Assembly: GCF_900170025.1 (NCBI RefSeq)
Contig: NZ_FWEX01000006.1
Location: 3,319,999 to 3,383,998 of the forward strand
DNA from: Nitrospira sp. ND1
GTDB taxonomy: Bacteria; Nitrospirota; Nitrospiria; Nitrospirales; Nitrospiraceae
Length of the DNA: 64,000 bases
Direction: 5' to 3'
A program made the position numbers and the translations under genes. Shown here piece after piece: positions 18,631 through 27,162 of this stretch (position 1 is its first letter; the number at the start of each line of letters is the position of its first letter). The notes below the pieces were generated by a model that worked only from the letters and a program-made list of their open reading frames with translations, had not been told where the DNA came from and made no database searches.

Positions 18631-19620
18631 TCACCGTTCCTTTGTCGAAATAGCCGAGATGGGGCCGGTGTCGCGAAAGATCTCTTCTATTGCGCGACTG
18701 TCCCACTCGGTATGTGTCGTAAGCCGAAACGCTCGCAGTACCGTTGCACCGGTATCGACAATGGAAACCGGTTGATGGATGCTGTGGCCCGCTTTGATTC
18801 CGACTCCGGAGGCAATCCATGGGACGAGTAGCGAGTCTGCTGTGGAAGGTCCCTGTGTCCTGCCGGTACCGCTTAAGGCGGTGACAAACACCGTCGTGCT
18901 TGTCAGGAGTCCATGCTCTCGATAGATATTCAGCACGGCCCCTATGGCCTGGTCCACCGCGTGCAACGCGGTGCGATAGTTGTTCGAATCCCAACCTTGG
19001 ATGGACGCGGCGCGCGCGCCCTCCGGCAAGTGCACGATCAGAAAATGTGGCAAGGACAGAATGGCGTGGCCGTATCCATGGCCGCTCGATGCCTTATGAA
19101 CGTATTGTCTGATATAGGAGACCAGCCGCTCCGGACTGCACTCGGGCCTCAGAGGTCCGCATAGCTGATAATCGGTATACGGTTCGGGTTTCGCCAACTG
19201 ATACAACGATTCGTCCATGAAGAAGATGGCGCTGTCCCGCCCGCCGCTGAGGTCAAGATAATCAAAGACTGTTGGAGGCCGGGGATACCCTCGGCTGAAC
19301 TCAAACGCGTCCCATGTAATGCCGTGTTTCTCAACCGGTAGCCCGGTGAACAGAGAGGCCATCGCCGGTAGCCGGAGCGGAGGCGTGACGGTTGTGGCCG
19401 ACCAGGTGACCGATCCAGTTTTTACAAGGCGATCCAACACAGGCATAGGTCCCGCTTTGAGTGCCTGCCGGTCGATTCCTTCCAACACAAACAAAATGAC
19501 ATGTTCCGGAACTGTCTGTTCGGACGGTGGTGAGTTGGTCTTCGAAATGGCATGAGCCATTTGCGATGGGACGGACAGGCCCGTCAGAAGTAGGACAATG
19601 ACCAAAGACGAAAGTTTCAT
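18631..19620 (-). CDS. Secreted alkaline-phosphatase/phosphodiesterase-fold protein with degenerate active site
   Basis: A 329-residue precursor with signal peptide (MKLSSLVIVLLLTGLSVPS). The fold signature of type I phosphodiesterases is recognisable: VILFVLEGID, then LRLPAMASLFTGLPVEKHGI, then AVDQAIGAVL and VFVTALSGTG. In active members the first motif has Asp-Gly where this has Glu47-Gly, the nucleophile Thr position is Arg83 here, and the S-D-H-G metal site reads SGTG. These changes remove the nucleophile and most metal ligands, so it is likely a non-catalytic binding protein. It is the first gene of the trio running down to 15766. Family placement is from motif pattern only. Confidence 0.7.
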   Translation of the reverse strand: MKLSSLVIVLLLTGLSVPSQMAHAISKTNSPPSEQTVPEHVILFVLEGIDRQALKAGPMPVLDRLVKTGSVTWSATTVTPPLRLPAMASLFTGLPVEKHGITWDAFEFSRGYPRPPTVFDYLDLSGGRDSAIFFMDESLYQLAKPEPYTDYQLCGPLRPECSPERLVSYIRQYVHKASSGHGYGHAILSLPHFLIVHLPEGARAASIQGWDSNNYRTALHAVDQAIGAVLNIYREHGLLTSTTVFVTALSGTGRTQGPSTADSLLVPWIASGVGIKAGHSIHQPVSIVDTGATVLRAFRLTTHTEWDSRAIEEIFRDTGPISAISTKER

Positions 19621-20225
19621 GGGTCACACAGCCTCTCCAGTTGTTTGCTGAACCCACTGCAAATAAAGTTCCAGGCTCGCGGGGCAGGAAACTTAGAGCG
19701 GAGCACGGTCTAACTCGTTGCACCAGCTCACGAATCTGCAATGAACGGCGCATCAGAGAATCGGCGTGAAGAGGTTTTCTTTGTGTGCCGTTCATCACGC
19801 CGTGTGTATCTGCACAGAGCGCACGCCGATCGTGCAGGACCGCACCACCTACTGCTTGCCGCGGCGTTTGCTAGTTGAGAGGATCGGTTCTTTGTTTGTC
19901 TTGTATGGCAGGCTGTCTTTCCAGGCAGTCATTTCGGACGTGAACAGGGGAAGCAGTGTTGGGTGCGTGAACGTGGACAGCGAAGCAAAGCTCAGTAATA
20001 GGGGCGGCTGCCCAGTCTTGAAAAGTGAAAAATGGGGGGCGAACGATCGGGCGAGGAGTGGGGAGGAGGTGGTGCCCTTCAATAAACCTCAACACCGGGC
20101 CTAATGAGTTGGTTGCACCAAGTCAGGGCAACCAATCGTCGAAGAAGGGGCACTGTCTTGGTTAAGAGTTGCGTCGCAAGGAGCGCCCCATCAGGCAGGC
20201 GTTATGTGCGGGGCAATGGATACAT
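19621..20225. other. Intergenic region of 605 bp without a supported gene
   Basis: Reading frames of about 75 residues exist on both strands but overlap one another and show no protein-like signature. It separates the secreted-protein operon from the 3' end of the RND pump operon. No clear terminator or promoter was found. Confidence 0.5.
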
Positions 20226-23200
20226 TTACAGCGGAAACGGATCTGTTTTGGAGGCCGCCAACGCTTCCTGTTTCAGCGGTTCATCGTGCCTGATCAGCTT
20301 GCGGCCCGAGAGCATGCGCAGGCCGACGTAAAACACCGGGGTGAGAAACAGGCCGAACAGGGTTACGCCGATCATGCCGGCGAACACGGTGATGCCTGTG
20401 GCCGAACGCACTTCCGCACCGGCGCCATGTGAGAGCACGAGGGGAATCGTGCCGGCGATAAAGGCGACCGAGGTCATCACGATCGGGCGCAACCGGAGGC
20501 GGCAGGATTCGAGGGCCGCCTCAACAATGCCCTTGCCCTGCAATTCTAATTCGCGCGCAAATTCGACGATCAGGATCGCGTTTTTGCACGCCAGACCCAT
20601 CAGCACGACCAGGCCCACCTGCACGAAGGTATTGTTGTCACCACCCGTGAGTTTGACGCCGGCGAGCGCGCAGAGCATGCACATCGGCACGATCAGGATC
20701 ACCGCCAGCGGCAGGGTCCAGGACTCATACAGCGCGGCGAGGACGAGGAAGGCCAACAGGATGGCCACCGGGAACACCAGCAGTGCCGCCTTGCCCTGCG
20801 AGGCCTCCTGAAAGCTCAGGTCGGTCCATTCGATGGTTATGCCGTTGGGCAGCACCTTCGCGGCGATGTCGCGAATATTGTCCATTGCCTGTGCCGAGGA
20901 CAGTTTGGTCGGGTCTGCCTCTCCCATGAAGTCGGCGGCTGGATAACCGTTGTAGCGCAGCACCGGATCGGGGCCGTAAGTTTGGCTGAATTTCACCATC
21001 GAGCCGATCGGGACCATTTCTCCGCGGTCATTACGCGTTTTGAGGTTGGCGATGTCCTCTACCTTGCCGCGGAAGTCGCCGTCGGCCTGCGCATACACGC
21101 GCCAGGTGCGGCCGAACAGGTTGAAGTCGTTGACATAGGCCGAGCCGAGGTACACCTGTAGCGTGTTGAAGAGCTCCGTCAGCGCGATGCCCTGCGTCTT
21201 GGTCTTGACGCGATCCACTTCGGCGTCGAGCTGCGGCACGTTGGCCTGATAGCCGGAAATCGGGTAGCCCATCCCCGGCGTTTGCATGACCGCCCCTTGC
21301 AGGGCACCGACGGCATTTTGCAGTGCCCCGAACCCGAGCCCCGCCCGGTCTTCCACGAAGAGTCCGTACCCCGCGCCGTTGCCGAGTCCGAGAATCGGCG
21401 GCGGCATCAACACAAAGGTAATGCCTTCCTTGATGGCGGAGATCTTCTGATTCATCTCCTCGCTGATGTCCTTGGCGCTGCGATGACGCTCGTCGAACGG
21501 TTTCAAGATCAGGAAGGCGATGCCGTAATTCGGCGTATTCGTGAATTGCAGAGGATTCAAACCCGTCATGGCCACGACGTGGGCGATGCCGTCCACGGTT
21601 TTGCTGATCGCGACGACCTGCCGCAACACCGCATCTGTGCGATCGAGCGAGGCGCCTTCCGGAAGTTTCACCCCGGCCATCAGATACAACTTGTCCTGGG
21701 TGGGAATGAAGCCCCGAGGTACCGCTTGGAAGAGCATGCCTGTGACGACCAACAGCAGGGCATACACGGCAAACACAGAACCGCGATGTTTCAACGTACG
21801 CGAGACGGTGCCCTGATACCGGTCGGAACTGGCCTTAAAGAATCGGTTGAATGGCCGGAAGACCCAGCCGAACAGACGCTCGATCAGCCGCGAAAGGCCG
21901 TCCTTCGGTGTGCCGTGGCTTTTGAGCAGTTTTGCCGCCAGGGCCGGCGAGAGGGTCAGTGAATTGATGGCCGAGATCACCGTCGAGATGGCAATCGTCA
22001 CGGCGAATTGCTTGTAGAACTGGCCGGTGACGCCGCTCAGAAAGGCCATCGGGACGAACACGGCACACAACACGAGTGCGATCGCGACGATCGGGCCCGA
22101 GACTTCCTGCATGGCCTGGTGCGCCGCCTGGAGCGGTGTCCGTCCTTCTTCGATGTTACGCTCGACATTTTCCACCACCACGATTGCGTCATCCACCACG
22201 ATGCCGATCGCGAGGACAAGGCCGAAAAGCGTGAGTGTGTTGATGGAGAAACCAAACAGGTACAGCGCGGCGAACGTGCCGACCACCGACACCGGCACGG
22301 CGATCAGCGGAATGATCGAGGCGCGCCAGGTCTGCAGAAACAGGATGACGACGAGCACGACGAGCAGGATGGCTTCCATCAGCGTCTGGACGACGGCCTG
22401 GATGGAATCACGCACGAACACTGTGGTGTCGTAGTCCGAGCGGTAGGTGAGGCCGGGGGGAAAGCGTGTCTTGAGTTCTTCCATTTTGGCGATCACGGCA
22501 TCGCGGACGGTCAGCGCGTTCGCGCCGGGGGCCTGGAAGATGCCGATCGGCGGGGCATCCTGATTGTCCAGTTGACCGCGCAAGGTATAGTCGTTGGCGC
22601 CGAGCTCGATGCGGGCGACGTCGGACAGGCGGACGACTTCGCCACCCGCGCCGATTTTCAGCACGACGCTGCCGAACTCCTGAGCCGTCCGCAGACGACC
22701 TTGGGCATTGATGGAGATGAGGAAGTCGGTGCCTTTCGCGATCGGTTCCGCGCCGAGCTGTCCGGCCGAGACCTGGATGTTTTGCTCGCGCACCGCGGCG
22801 ACGACGTCTCCGGCGGTCATCCCGCGCGCCGCGATCTTGTCAGGGTTCAGCCAGATGCGCATCGCGTAGTCGCCGCTACCGAAAATCTGCACCTGGCCGA
22901 CACCGGGCAGACGAGCCAGTTCATCCTTGATTTTGATGTTGGCGTAGTTGCGCAGATAGAGCGCATCGTATTTCCCCTCCGGGGAGAGCAGCTGGACCAT
23001 CACCAGAAAGGTCGGCGACTGTTTCTGCGTCGTCACACCCAGGCTGACGACTTCCGACGGCAGCCGCGACAACGCCTGGCTGACGCGGTTCTGTACTTGG
23101 ACTTGAGCGGCATCCGGATCGGTACCGGGACGGAAGGTGATGGTCATCTGCAACACGCCGTCCGAACCGGCGACCGACTTCATATACATCATGTTCTCGA

Positions 23201-23420
23201 CGCCGTTGATCTGTTCTTCCAGCGGCGTGGACACCGTTTCGGCAATCACCTTGGGGTTGGCCCCGGGATAGATGGCGCGTACGATGACAGCGGGCGGGAC
23301 CACTTCGGGGTATTCGCTGATCGGGAGGATGGGGATGGCGATCAAGCCGGCGGCGAAGATGACGATCGACAGCACCGCGGCAAAGATCGGGCGGTCGATG
23401 AAAAACTTGGAAAAGTCCAC
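20226..23420 (-). CDS. RND multidrug efflux transporter, HAE1 (AcrB/MexB) family inner-membrane pump
   Basis: Proton-driven export of hydrophobic compounds from the periplasm or inner membrane through a tripartite channel. The 1,064 residues match the family length. Twelve membrane helices flank two periplasmic loops. Proton-relay residues are present: Asp410-Asp411 in TM4 (GIVVDDAIVVVENVER) and the TM10 Lys in GLACKNAILIVEFA. The N-terminus MDFSKFFIDRPIFA is typical. The gene starts 12 bases after the stop of the adaptor gene, so the two are one operon; no outer-membrane channel gene follows, so TolC-like partner must be encoded elsewhere. Likely controlled by the divergent MarR regulator at 24836. 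Confidence 0.95.
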   Translation of the reverse strand: MDFSKFFIDRPIFAAVLSIVIFAAGLIAIPILPISEYPEVVPPAVIVRAIYPGANPKVIAETVSTPLEEQINGVENMMYMKSVAGSDGVLQMTITFRPGTDPDAAQVQVQNRVSQALSRLPSEVVSLGVTTQKQSPTFLVMVQLLSPEGKYDALYLRNYANIKIKDELARLPGVGQVQIFGSGDYAMRIWLNPDKIAARGMTAGDVVAAVREQNIQVSAGQLGAEPIAKGTDFLISINAQGRLRTAQEFGSVVLKIGAGGEVVRLSDVARIELGANDYTLRGQLDNQDAPPIGIFQAPGANALTVRDAVIAKMEELKTRFPPGLTYRSDYDTTVFVRDSIQAVVQTLMEAILLVVLVVILFLQTWRASIIPLIAVPVSVVGTFAALYLFGFSINTLTLFGLVLAIGIVVDDAIVVVENVERNIEEGRTPLQAAHQAMQEVSGPIVAIALVLCAVFVPMAFLSGVTGQFYKQFAVTIAISTVISAINSLTLSPALAAKLLKSHGTPKDGLSRLIERLFGWVFRPFNRFFKASSDRYQGTVSRTLKHRGSVFAVYALLLVVTGMLFQAVPRGFIPTQDKLYLMAGVKLPEGASLDRTDAVLRQVVAISKTVDGIAHVVAMTGLNPLQFTNTPNYGIAFLILKPFDERHRSAKDISEEMNQKISAIKEGITFVLMPPPILGLGNGAGYGLFVEDRAGLGFGALQNAVGALQGAVMQTPGMGYPISGYQANVPQLDAEVDRVKTKTQGIALTELFNTLQVYLGSAYVNDFNLFGRTWRVYAQADGDFRGKVEDIANLKTRNDRGEMVPIGSMVKFSQTYGPDPVLRYNGYPAADFMGEADPTKLSSAQAMDNIRDIAAKVLPNGITIEWTDLSFQEASQGKAALLVFPVAILLAFLVLAALYESWTLPLAVILIVPMCMLCALAGVKLTGGDNNTFVQVGLVVLMGLACKNAILIVEFARELELQGKGIVEAALESCRLRLRPIVMTSVAFIAGTIPLVLSHGAGAEVRSATGITVFAGMIGVTLFGLFLTPVFYVGLRMLSGRKLIRHDEPLKQEALAASKTDPFPL

Positions 23421-23432
23421 AGCCTTGGCTCC

Positions 23433-24602
23433 CTATTTCTCGGCCATGGCTGCGGGCGAGGCCGGCGCCGACGACTTGTCCATCGGAACTTCCGCGGGTA
23501 TGACCGGCATGCCGGGATAAAAGATTTTCTGCAGGCCGACCACGACAATCCTGTCATCCGGCGCCAGGCCGGACTGCACGACCCGCAATCCATCGACCAT
23601 GCCACCCGGCATGATGTCTTTGCGTTGCGCCTTCCCGTCCTTGTCGACCGCATACACGTATTTTCGATCCTGATCCGTGAGAATGGCCTTATCGTCGATC
23701 AAGAGCGCCTGCGCCTTCTGGCCGCTGACGAACTGCACCCGTGCGTAGAGACCGGGGGTAAAAATGCGGTCTGGATTGGGGAGCACGGCGCGAGCGCGCA
23801 CGGTTCCGAGGGTGGGATTCACCTGCGTGTCGAGAAAGTCGACCTTCCCCGTATGCGGATAGCCGGTTTCGTTGGCGAGGCCGACGTGCACGGTGTTGTC
23901 CTTCGCTGTGCGCTCGTTTTTGCGCTCCTGCTCCTTGTAGCGTAGGTAACTGTTTTCGTCGGCGTCAAAATAGACGTACATCGGATCTTGCGACACGACC
24001 GTGGTCAGCAGGGTGTCGTCGGCAGTCGCCAGATTGCCGACCGTCAGCAGGGCCCGGCTCGCCCGGCCGGAGACCGGGGCGCGGACTTCGGTGAATGACA
24101 GGTTGAGCTTGGCAGTGGCCACAGCAGCTTCGGCGGCCTGCACATCCGCCGCGCTCTGCGCTTGCGCGGCACGACGCAAGTCGAGCTCTTCGTGCGAGAT
24201 GGCGTTATCCTCGATGAGTGATTGGGCGCGTTTGTTACGGATGGTCTCCAGCCGTTGCGCCACGCGTGCGCGTGCCAATTGAGCCTCGGCGTTATCCAGC
24301 GCGGCGCGGTAGGGACGAGGATCGATCTGGAACATCAAATCGCCCCGTTTCACATCCTGGCCTTCTTTGTAGGCCACTCGTTGCACGTAGCCGCTGGCCC
24401 GTGGGCGCAATTCCACCGTGTCGATCGCGCTGATGCGGCCCGTGTATTCGTCCCATTGTTGGACCGATTTCGAGATCACCTGGGCGACGCCGACTTCAGG
24501 GGGAGGAGGTGCTTGCCCGCCGCTGCTGGCCTGTTCGTTGTTGCAGCCGGCTGCGGTCAGCAGTAACGCGAGCAGCCAGGATGTATGTTGGAGAGTGATC
24601 AT
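23433..24602 (-). CDS. RND efflux periplasmic adaptor (membrane fusion) lipoprotein, AcrA/MexA family
   Basis: 389 residues with a lipobox-like signal (LLALLLTAAGCNN; Cys as lipidation site). Order is as in AcrA: barrel-sandwich hybrid halves (RPRASGYVQRVAYKEGQDVK and FTEVRAPVSGRASRALLTVG), an alpha-helical hairpin between them (about 105-165), beta-barrel, and membrane-proximal domain. It links the RND pump to the outer-membrane channel. The ATG at 24602 follows AGGT at short distance and gives the lipoprotein signal directly; the longer start at 24635 adds 11 residues. First gene of the efflux operon. Confidence 0.93.
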   Translation of the reverse strand: MITLQHTSWLLALLLTAAGCNNEQASSGGQAPPPPEVGVAQVISKSVQQWDEYTGRISAIDTVELRPRASGYVQRVAYKEGQDVKRGDLMFQIDPRPYRAALDNAEAQLARARVAQRLETIRNKRAQSLIEDNAISHEELDLRRAAQAQSAADVQAAEAAVATAKLNLSFTEVRAPVSGRASRALLTVGNLATADDTLLTTVVSQDPMYVYFDADENSYLRYKEQERKNERTAKDNTVHVGLANETGYPHTGKVDFLDTQVNPTLGTVRARAVLPNPDRIFTPGLYARVQFVSGQKAQALLIDDKAILTDQDRKYVYAVDKDGKAQRKDIMPGGMVDGLRVVQSGLAPDDRIVVVGLQKIFYPGMPVIPAEVPMDKSSAPASPAAMAEK

Positions 24603-24835
24603 GGTGTACCTGCTGTAAGTATTCTTTGTGAACAAGAGCCCTAGATCAAGACGGCCGTTGAGTGTTTTGAACTGCCCGTATCAGTCTCATAGAGAATGTC
24701 AGTGAATGTGTATCTTGACGATTTCCATGCAGCGCAGTATCCGGCATGGCAGGAAACATAGTCAATATATGAATGATCAGGTTATGAACAATTTATCATT
24801 GAATGTTGCCCCTGTTTGAAGTACCGTGACACACG
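24603..24835. promoter_or_regulatory. Divergent control region between the efflux operon and marR
   Basis: 233 bp separate the two divergent starts. The stretch 24762-24805 is unusually AT-rich for this genome and holds an imperfect inverted pair (TCAATATATGAAT at 24762-24774 against ATTTATCATTGA at 24791-24802). That is the usual kind of site for a MarR dimer regulating both directions. The assignment is inferred from layout and composition. Confidence 0.45.
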
Positions 24836-25327
24836 ATGAAGCGTATCAAGAAAATGCAAGCCCCCAGGGCCAAGGGGAAGTCATCCGTCTCTCCCTGCAT
24901 CTCGAAGTTGCCACGACACCGGCTGGTCGAACTGTTGTGGAGCTTTGCCCCGGCCTATCAACGGTGGTCGGAATCTCTATTGGTGGAAAAGGGGTTGTCC
25001 CCTCAACGGTTGCGCATTCTTGGTTCGATTCATGAGCGCGGCCCGAGGATTATGAGCGAGCTCAAGAAAGAATTGGGCGTGACTGCGACGAACGTCACGG
25101 CGCTCGTCGATTCGCTCGAGAAAGACGGATTGGTCGTGCGAACCAGACACCCGACGGATCGCCGGGCCACCGTGATCGAACTCTCGGACAAAGTGATGAC
25201 CGAGCTCTCCCCGCGCTGCACGGAATACAAAGAGCAGGTCGCGGAACTGTTTTCCGACCTGGGCGACCAGGAGTGTAAAGCGTTCGTGAAAACGCTCGAG
25301 AAGCTCTGGAGTCGATTGCAAGGGTAG
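24836..25327 (+). CDS. MarR-family transcriptional regulator
   Basis: 163 residues with a winged-helix DNA-binding domain: LSPQRLRILGSIHERGP, recognition region ELKKELGVTATNVTALVDSL, and the wing with the family signature HPTDRRATVIELSDKV. N- and C-terminal helices form the dimer interface. It is divergent from the RND efflux operon, the classic arrangement of a ligand-responsive repressor of a pump. The first 30 residues are more basic than usual. Part of its 3' end (from about 25165) is copied at 26134-26289. Confidence 0.9.
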   Translation: MKRIKKMQAPRAKGKSSVSPCISKLPRHRLVELLWSFAPAYQRWSESLLVEKGLSPQRLRILGSIHERGPRIMSELKKELGVTATNVTALVDSLEKDGLVVRTRHPTDRRATVIELSDKVMTELSPRCTEYKEQVAELFSDLGDQECKAFVKTLEKLWSRLQG

Positions 25328-25391
25328 GGGGGCGAAATGTGTCAGCAGCGGTTGGGCTTCTGTGATTTAACGACGATGACAATAGTCCCGG

Positions 25392-25685
25392 CTAGCGATT
25401 CACCGTAACCGCGAGCCGGAATCCCAAGGCGTGGAGAAGGGCATCGAGACTTCTGAATTCCGGATTGCCGCGATCAGACAGCATTCGATAGAGGCTTTCA
25501 CGGTTCAGCTTCGCCTTTTCGGCCAGCTGTGCAATCCCGCCTTGCGCTTCGGCGACGTTCCGCAGTGCGAGCAAGAACAGTTCGGGATCATTTTCCTCCA
25601 ACGCCGCGTTTAAATACTCTTCAGCCTCCCCCGAATCTCGCAGGCTCTCAATCAAATCCGGCTGATACGCTCTGCGCGTTTTCAT
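25392..25685 (-). CDS. Antitoxin, helix-turn-helix, HI1420/HigA-like
   Basis: 97 residues containing a XRE-type helix-turn-helix in the second half (IAQLAEKAKLNRESLYRMLS, then GNPEFRSLDALLHALGFRL), the pattern of the HI1420-type addiction-module antidotes. The N-terminal half is acidic and probably wraps the toxin. The ATG at 25685 follows AGGAGG. It overlaps the stop of the toxin gene by four bases (ATGA), so translation is coupled, with the toxin first, as in HigBA systems. It probably represses its own promoter at 26021-26049. Confidence 0.85.
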   Translation of the reverse strand: MKTRRAYQPDLIESLRDSGEAEEYLNAALEENDPELFLLALRNVAEAQGGIAQLAEKAKLNRESLYRMLSDRGNPEFRSLDALLHALGFRLAVTVNR

Positions 25686-26014
25686 GGCGTCCTCCTGTAT
25701 TCGCTCCAATATCGCTGAGCCGTATTGATATCCCTGGCCTGGGAACTCTTATCACCCCCACAAAGAAGCAGCACCACCGTCGTTCCGTCTTGTCCGAAGT
25801 ACACTCGAAAGCCTGGGCCATAATCGATCCGCAGTTCCTGGACCCCGCCTCCCACACCATGGCAATCGCCGAGGTTTCCTAAGCTTACCCGATCTAGCCT
25901 GATTCGAATCTTCGCTCGTGCCCGACGATCCTGCAGCGAGTTCAGCCATTCGGTAAATGGCTCACGGCCCTCTGCCGTAACATAGACGTGCAGCTCTTTC
26001 GGAGTGGCCTCCAC
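25682..26014 (-). CDS. Toxin, HigB/RelE-superfamily (HI1419/Gp49-like)
   Basis: 110 residues of the RelE/ParE fold: TEWLNSLQDRRARAKIRIRL, then GVQELRIDYGPGFRVYFG, and VVLLLCGGDKSSQARDINTA, all in the expected order for HI1419-type killer proteins, which are usually ribosome-dependent mRNA interferases. The gene begins with GTG at 26014 directly at the predicted transcription start, with no room for a ribosome site. Length and motifs look intact. The GHxVGGG-like segment (GDCHGVGGG) is typical. Confidence 0.85.
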   Translation of the reverse strand: MEATPKELHVYVTAEGREPFTEWLNSLQDRRARAKIRIRLDRVSLGNLGDCHGVGGGVQELRIDYGPGFRVYFGQDGTTVVLLLCGGDKSSQARDINTAQRYWSEYRRTP

Positions 26015-26020
26015 GCACCA

Positions 26021-26049
26021 AGTGTAGCGTATAAGCTACTGCCTGGCAA
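26021..26049 (-). promoter_or_regulatory. Promoter and operator of the toxin-antitoxin operon
   Basis: On the minus strand: TTGCCA (26049-26044), a 17-bp spacer, then TACACT (26026-26021). The predicted start of transcription falls at about 26014, the first base of the toxin's GTG, which predicts a leaderless message. An inverted repeat GTAGC-N6-GCTAC (26024-26039) overlaps the -10 box and spacer and is a good candidate for the antitoxin binding site. Confidence 0.6.
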
Positions 26050-26133
26050 GAGGCACGCACTGACAGTCGGTGGGAATGGGAACGAGATTGTCGCACACCA
26101 TTTCCTAGCTCACGACACCGATTGCTTGAATTC

Positions 26134-26289
26134 GCAACCGTGATCGAACTCTCGGACAAAGTCATGACCGAGCTCTCGCCGCGCTGTACGGAATACAAAG
26201 AACAGGTGGCGTTTTCAGACCTGACCGACCAGGAGTGTAAGGCATTTGTGAAGACCCTCGAGAAGCTCTGGAGTCGATTGCAGGGGTAG
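26134..26289 (+). pseudogene. Duplicated 3' fragment of marR
   Basis: This 156-bp stretch copies the end of the marR gene at 25165-25327, giving TVIELSDKVMTELSPRCTEY and on to the same LEKLWSRLQG ending and TAG. It differs by scattered third-position changes and a six-base in-frame deletion. It has no start codon or N-terminal part. The intact marR and this fragment flank the toxin-antitoxin operon as direct repeats. Confidence 0.85.
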
Positions 26290-26358
26290 AGTCGCGTCGC
26301 GACGGATATCGGTCTGATTCCGTTGTGATGATGAATCACTCTGGTGCCGCAGCAGAAT

Positions 26359-26502
26359 TCAGGAAGGTTCGCGGTAGCTTCGGCTGGGCCACTTGGATTC
26401 AGCCTTGCGGTAGGGGGGGGACGGAGGTTTGCGTGTGACGAGGCGTTTGAACAGGACTGCGAGCGTCATGAGCGAGAGTGTTGCGAATAGCCGAGCGAAC
26501 AT
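26359..26502 (-). CDS. Possible small membrane protein (47 residues)
   Basis: A short frame beginning MFARLFATLSLMTLAVLF with one hydrophobic segment and a basic, Pro-containing tail. No clear ribosome site (GTGAGA only) and no known family. It could equally be chance in a region of gene debris. Confidence 0.25.
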   Translation of the reverse strand: MFARLFATLSLMTLAVLFKRLVTRKPPSPPYRKAESKWPSRSYREPS

Positions 26503-26596
26503 GTCTCACGATACCGCCCTGCGACAGACGTGTCAAACAGGTGCTGAGGCCTGCATCACAGGCTATTCCAGATCTGTGTGACGCCGGCCATCACTC

Positions 26597-26782
26597 ACCA
26601 AAATCGTTTTGGCACAACGTCGCTCACTGGCAAGAGTTTCCATTGAACGTCTCGTGCAGTTCCTGTCGCGTTTTGGCCAGGATGTCGTTGTGACGGTCCG
26701 CCAGGCTCCTCGTGGGAGAAGGCGCGGGACAGAAAGAACAAAGGCGAGCGGGATTCCGGCGACCTCCCCTTCGGTTGAGTAG
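26597..26782 (+). pseudogene. C-terminal remnant of an XRE-type antitoxin
   Basis: The frame reads SLARVSIERLVQFLSRFGQD then VVVTVRQAPRGRRRG, matching the end of HTH_37-type antitoxins, where a Leu-rich helix precedes a V.V.VR.AP ending. An in-frame TGA at 26579 and loss of the N-terminal helix-turn-helix show it is a fragment. No toxin partner remains next to it. Confidence 0.55.
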
Positions 26783-26820
26783 CACCATGATGTAGAGTCC
26801 AATCCCTTTAGGAAAGGAGA

Positions 26821-27099
26821 TTGGCACAGAAGAAGCGGTTGTCCGAGGTCCAGATCATTGGGTGTTTGTGGGAGGCTGAGGCTGAGGTCTCGATCAAAGA
26901 TCTGTGTCGACGACATGGACTCTCCGACGCCGACGACTACCTCTGGCGAAGCAAGTTCGGCGGCATGACCGTGCCAGACGTCAAGCGGCTGAAGGCCCTG
27001 GAGCAGGGTCCTCCCTTCCTGCGAACTCCTCGTGGCGGCGGGCCCTACCTGAACCGTGCATTTCTCGAGTGGGTTGACCCCGTTTCCCCTGCTTATTGA
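26821..27099 (+). mobile_element. Truncated IS3-family transposase OrfA
   Basis: From a TTG start after GGAAAGGAGA, residues 2-61 match IS3-group OrfA: KKRLSEVQIIGCLWEAEAEV, then KDLCRRHGLSDADDYLWRSK and FGGMTVPDVKRLKALE. After that the sequence leaves the family and ends 31 residues later. OrfB is absent, so the element is dead. A fragment of an IS3 OrfB lies far away at 62286, with no evidence that both came from one copy. Confidence 0.8.
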
Positions 27100-27124
27100 C
27101 AATCCGTTATCAGCCACTTATCGT
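27096..27124 (+). promoter_or_regulatory. Candidate promoter of the sigma-54 activator gene
   Basis: TTGACA at 27096-27101, a 17-bp spacer and TATCGT at 27119-27124, about 32 bp before the predicted leader of the gene at 27163. The match to the housekeeping consensus is good in the -35 and moderate in the -10 box. Confidence 0.5.
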
Positions 27125-27162
27125 CCTCCACGCAGTGCCATGCCCGGCTCGGAGATCCCACA

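Noticed and set aside
22008..23945. Plus-strand open frame of 645 residues opposite the RND pump genes.
   Set aside because: Antisense shadow rich in His, Asp and Arg, spanning the boundary between two well-supported minus-strand genes.
26359..26782. Whether the small 47-residue frame and the antitoxin remnant form a functional TA pair.
   Set aside because: They are on opposite strands, the antitoxin piece lacks its DNA-binding half, and the small frame has no toxin features.
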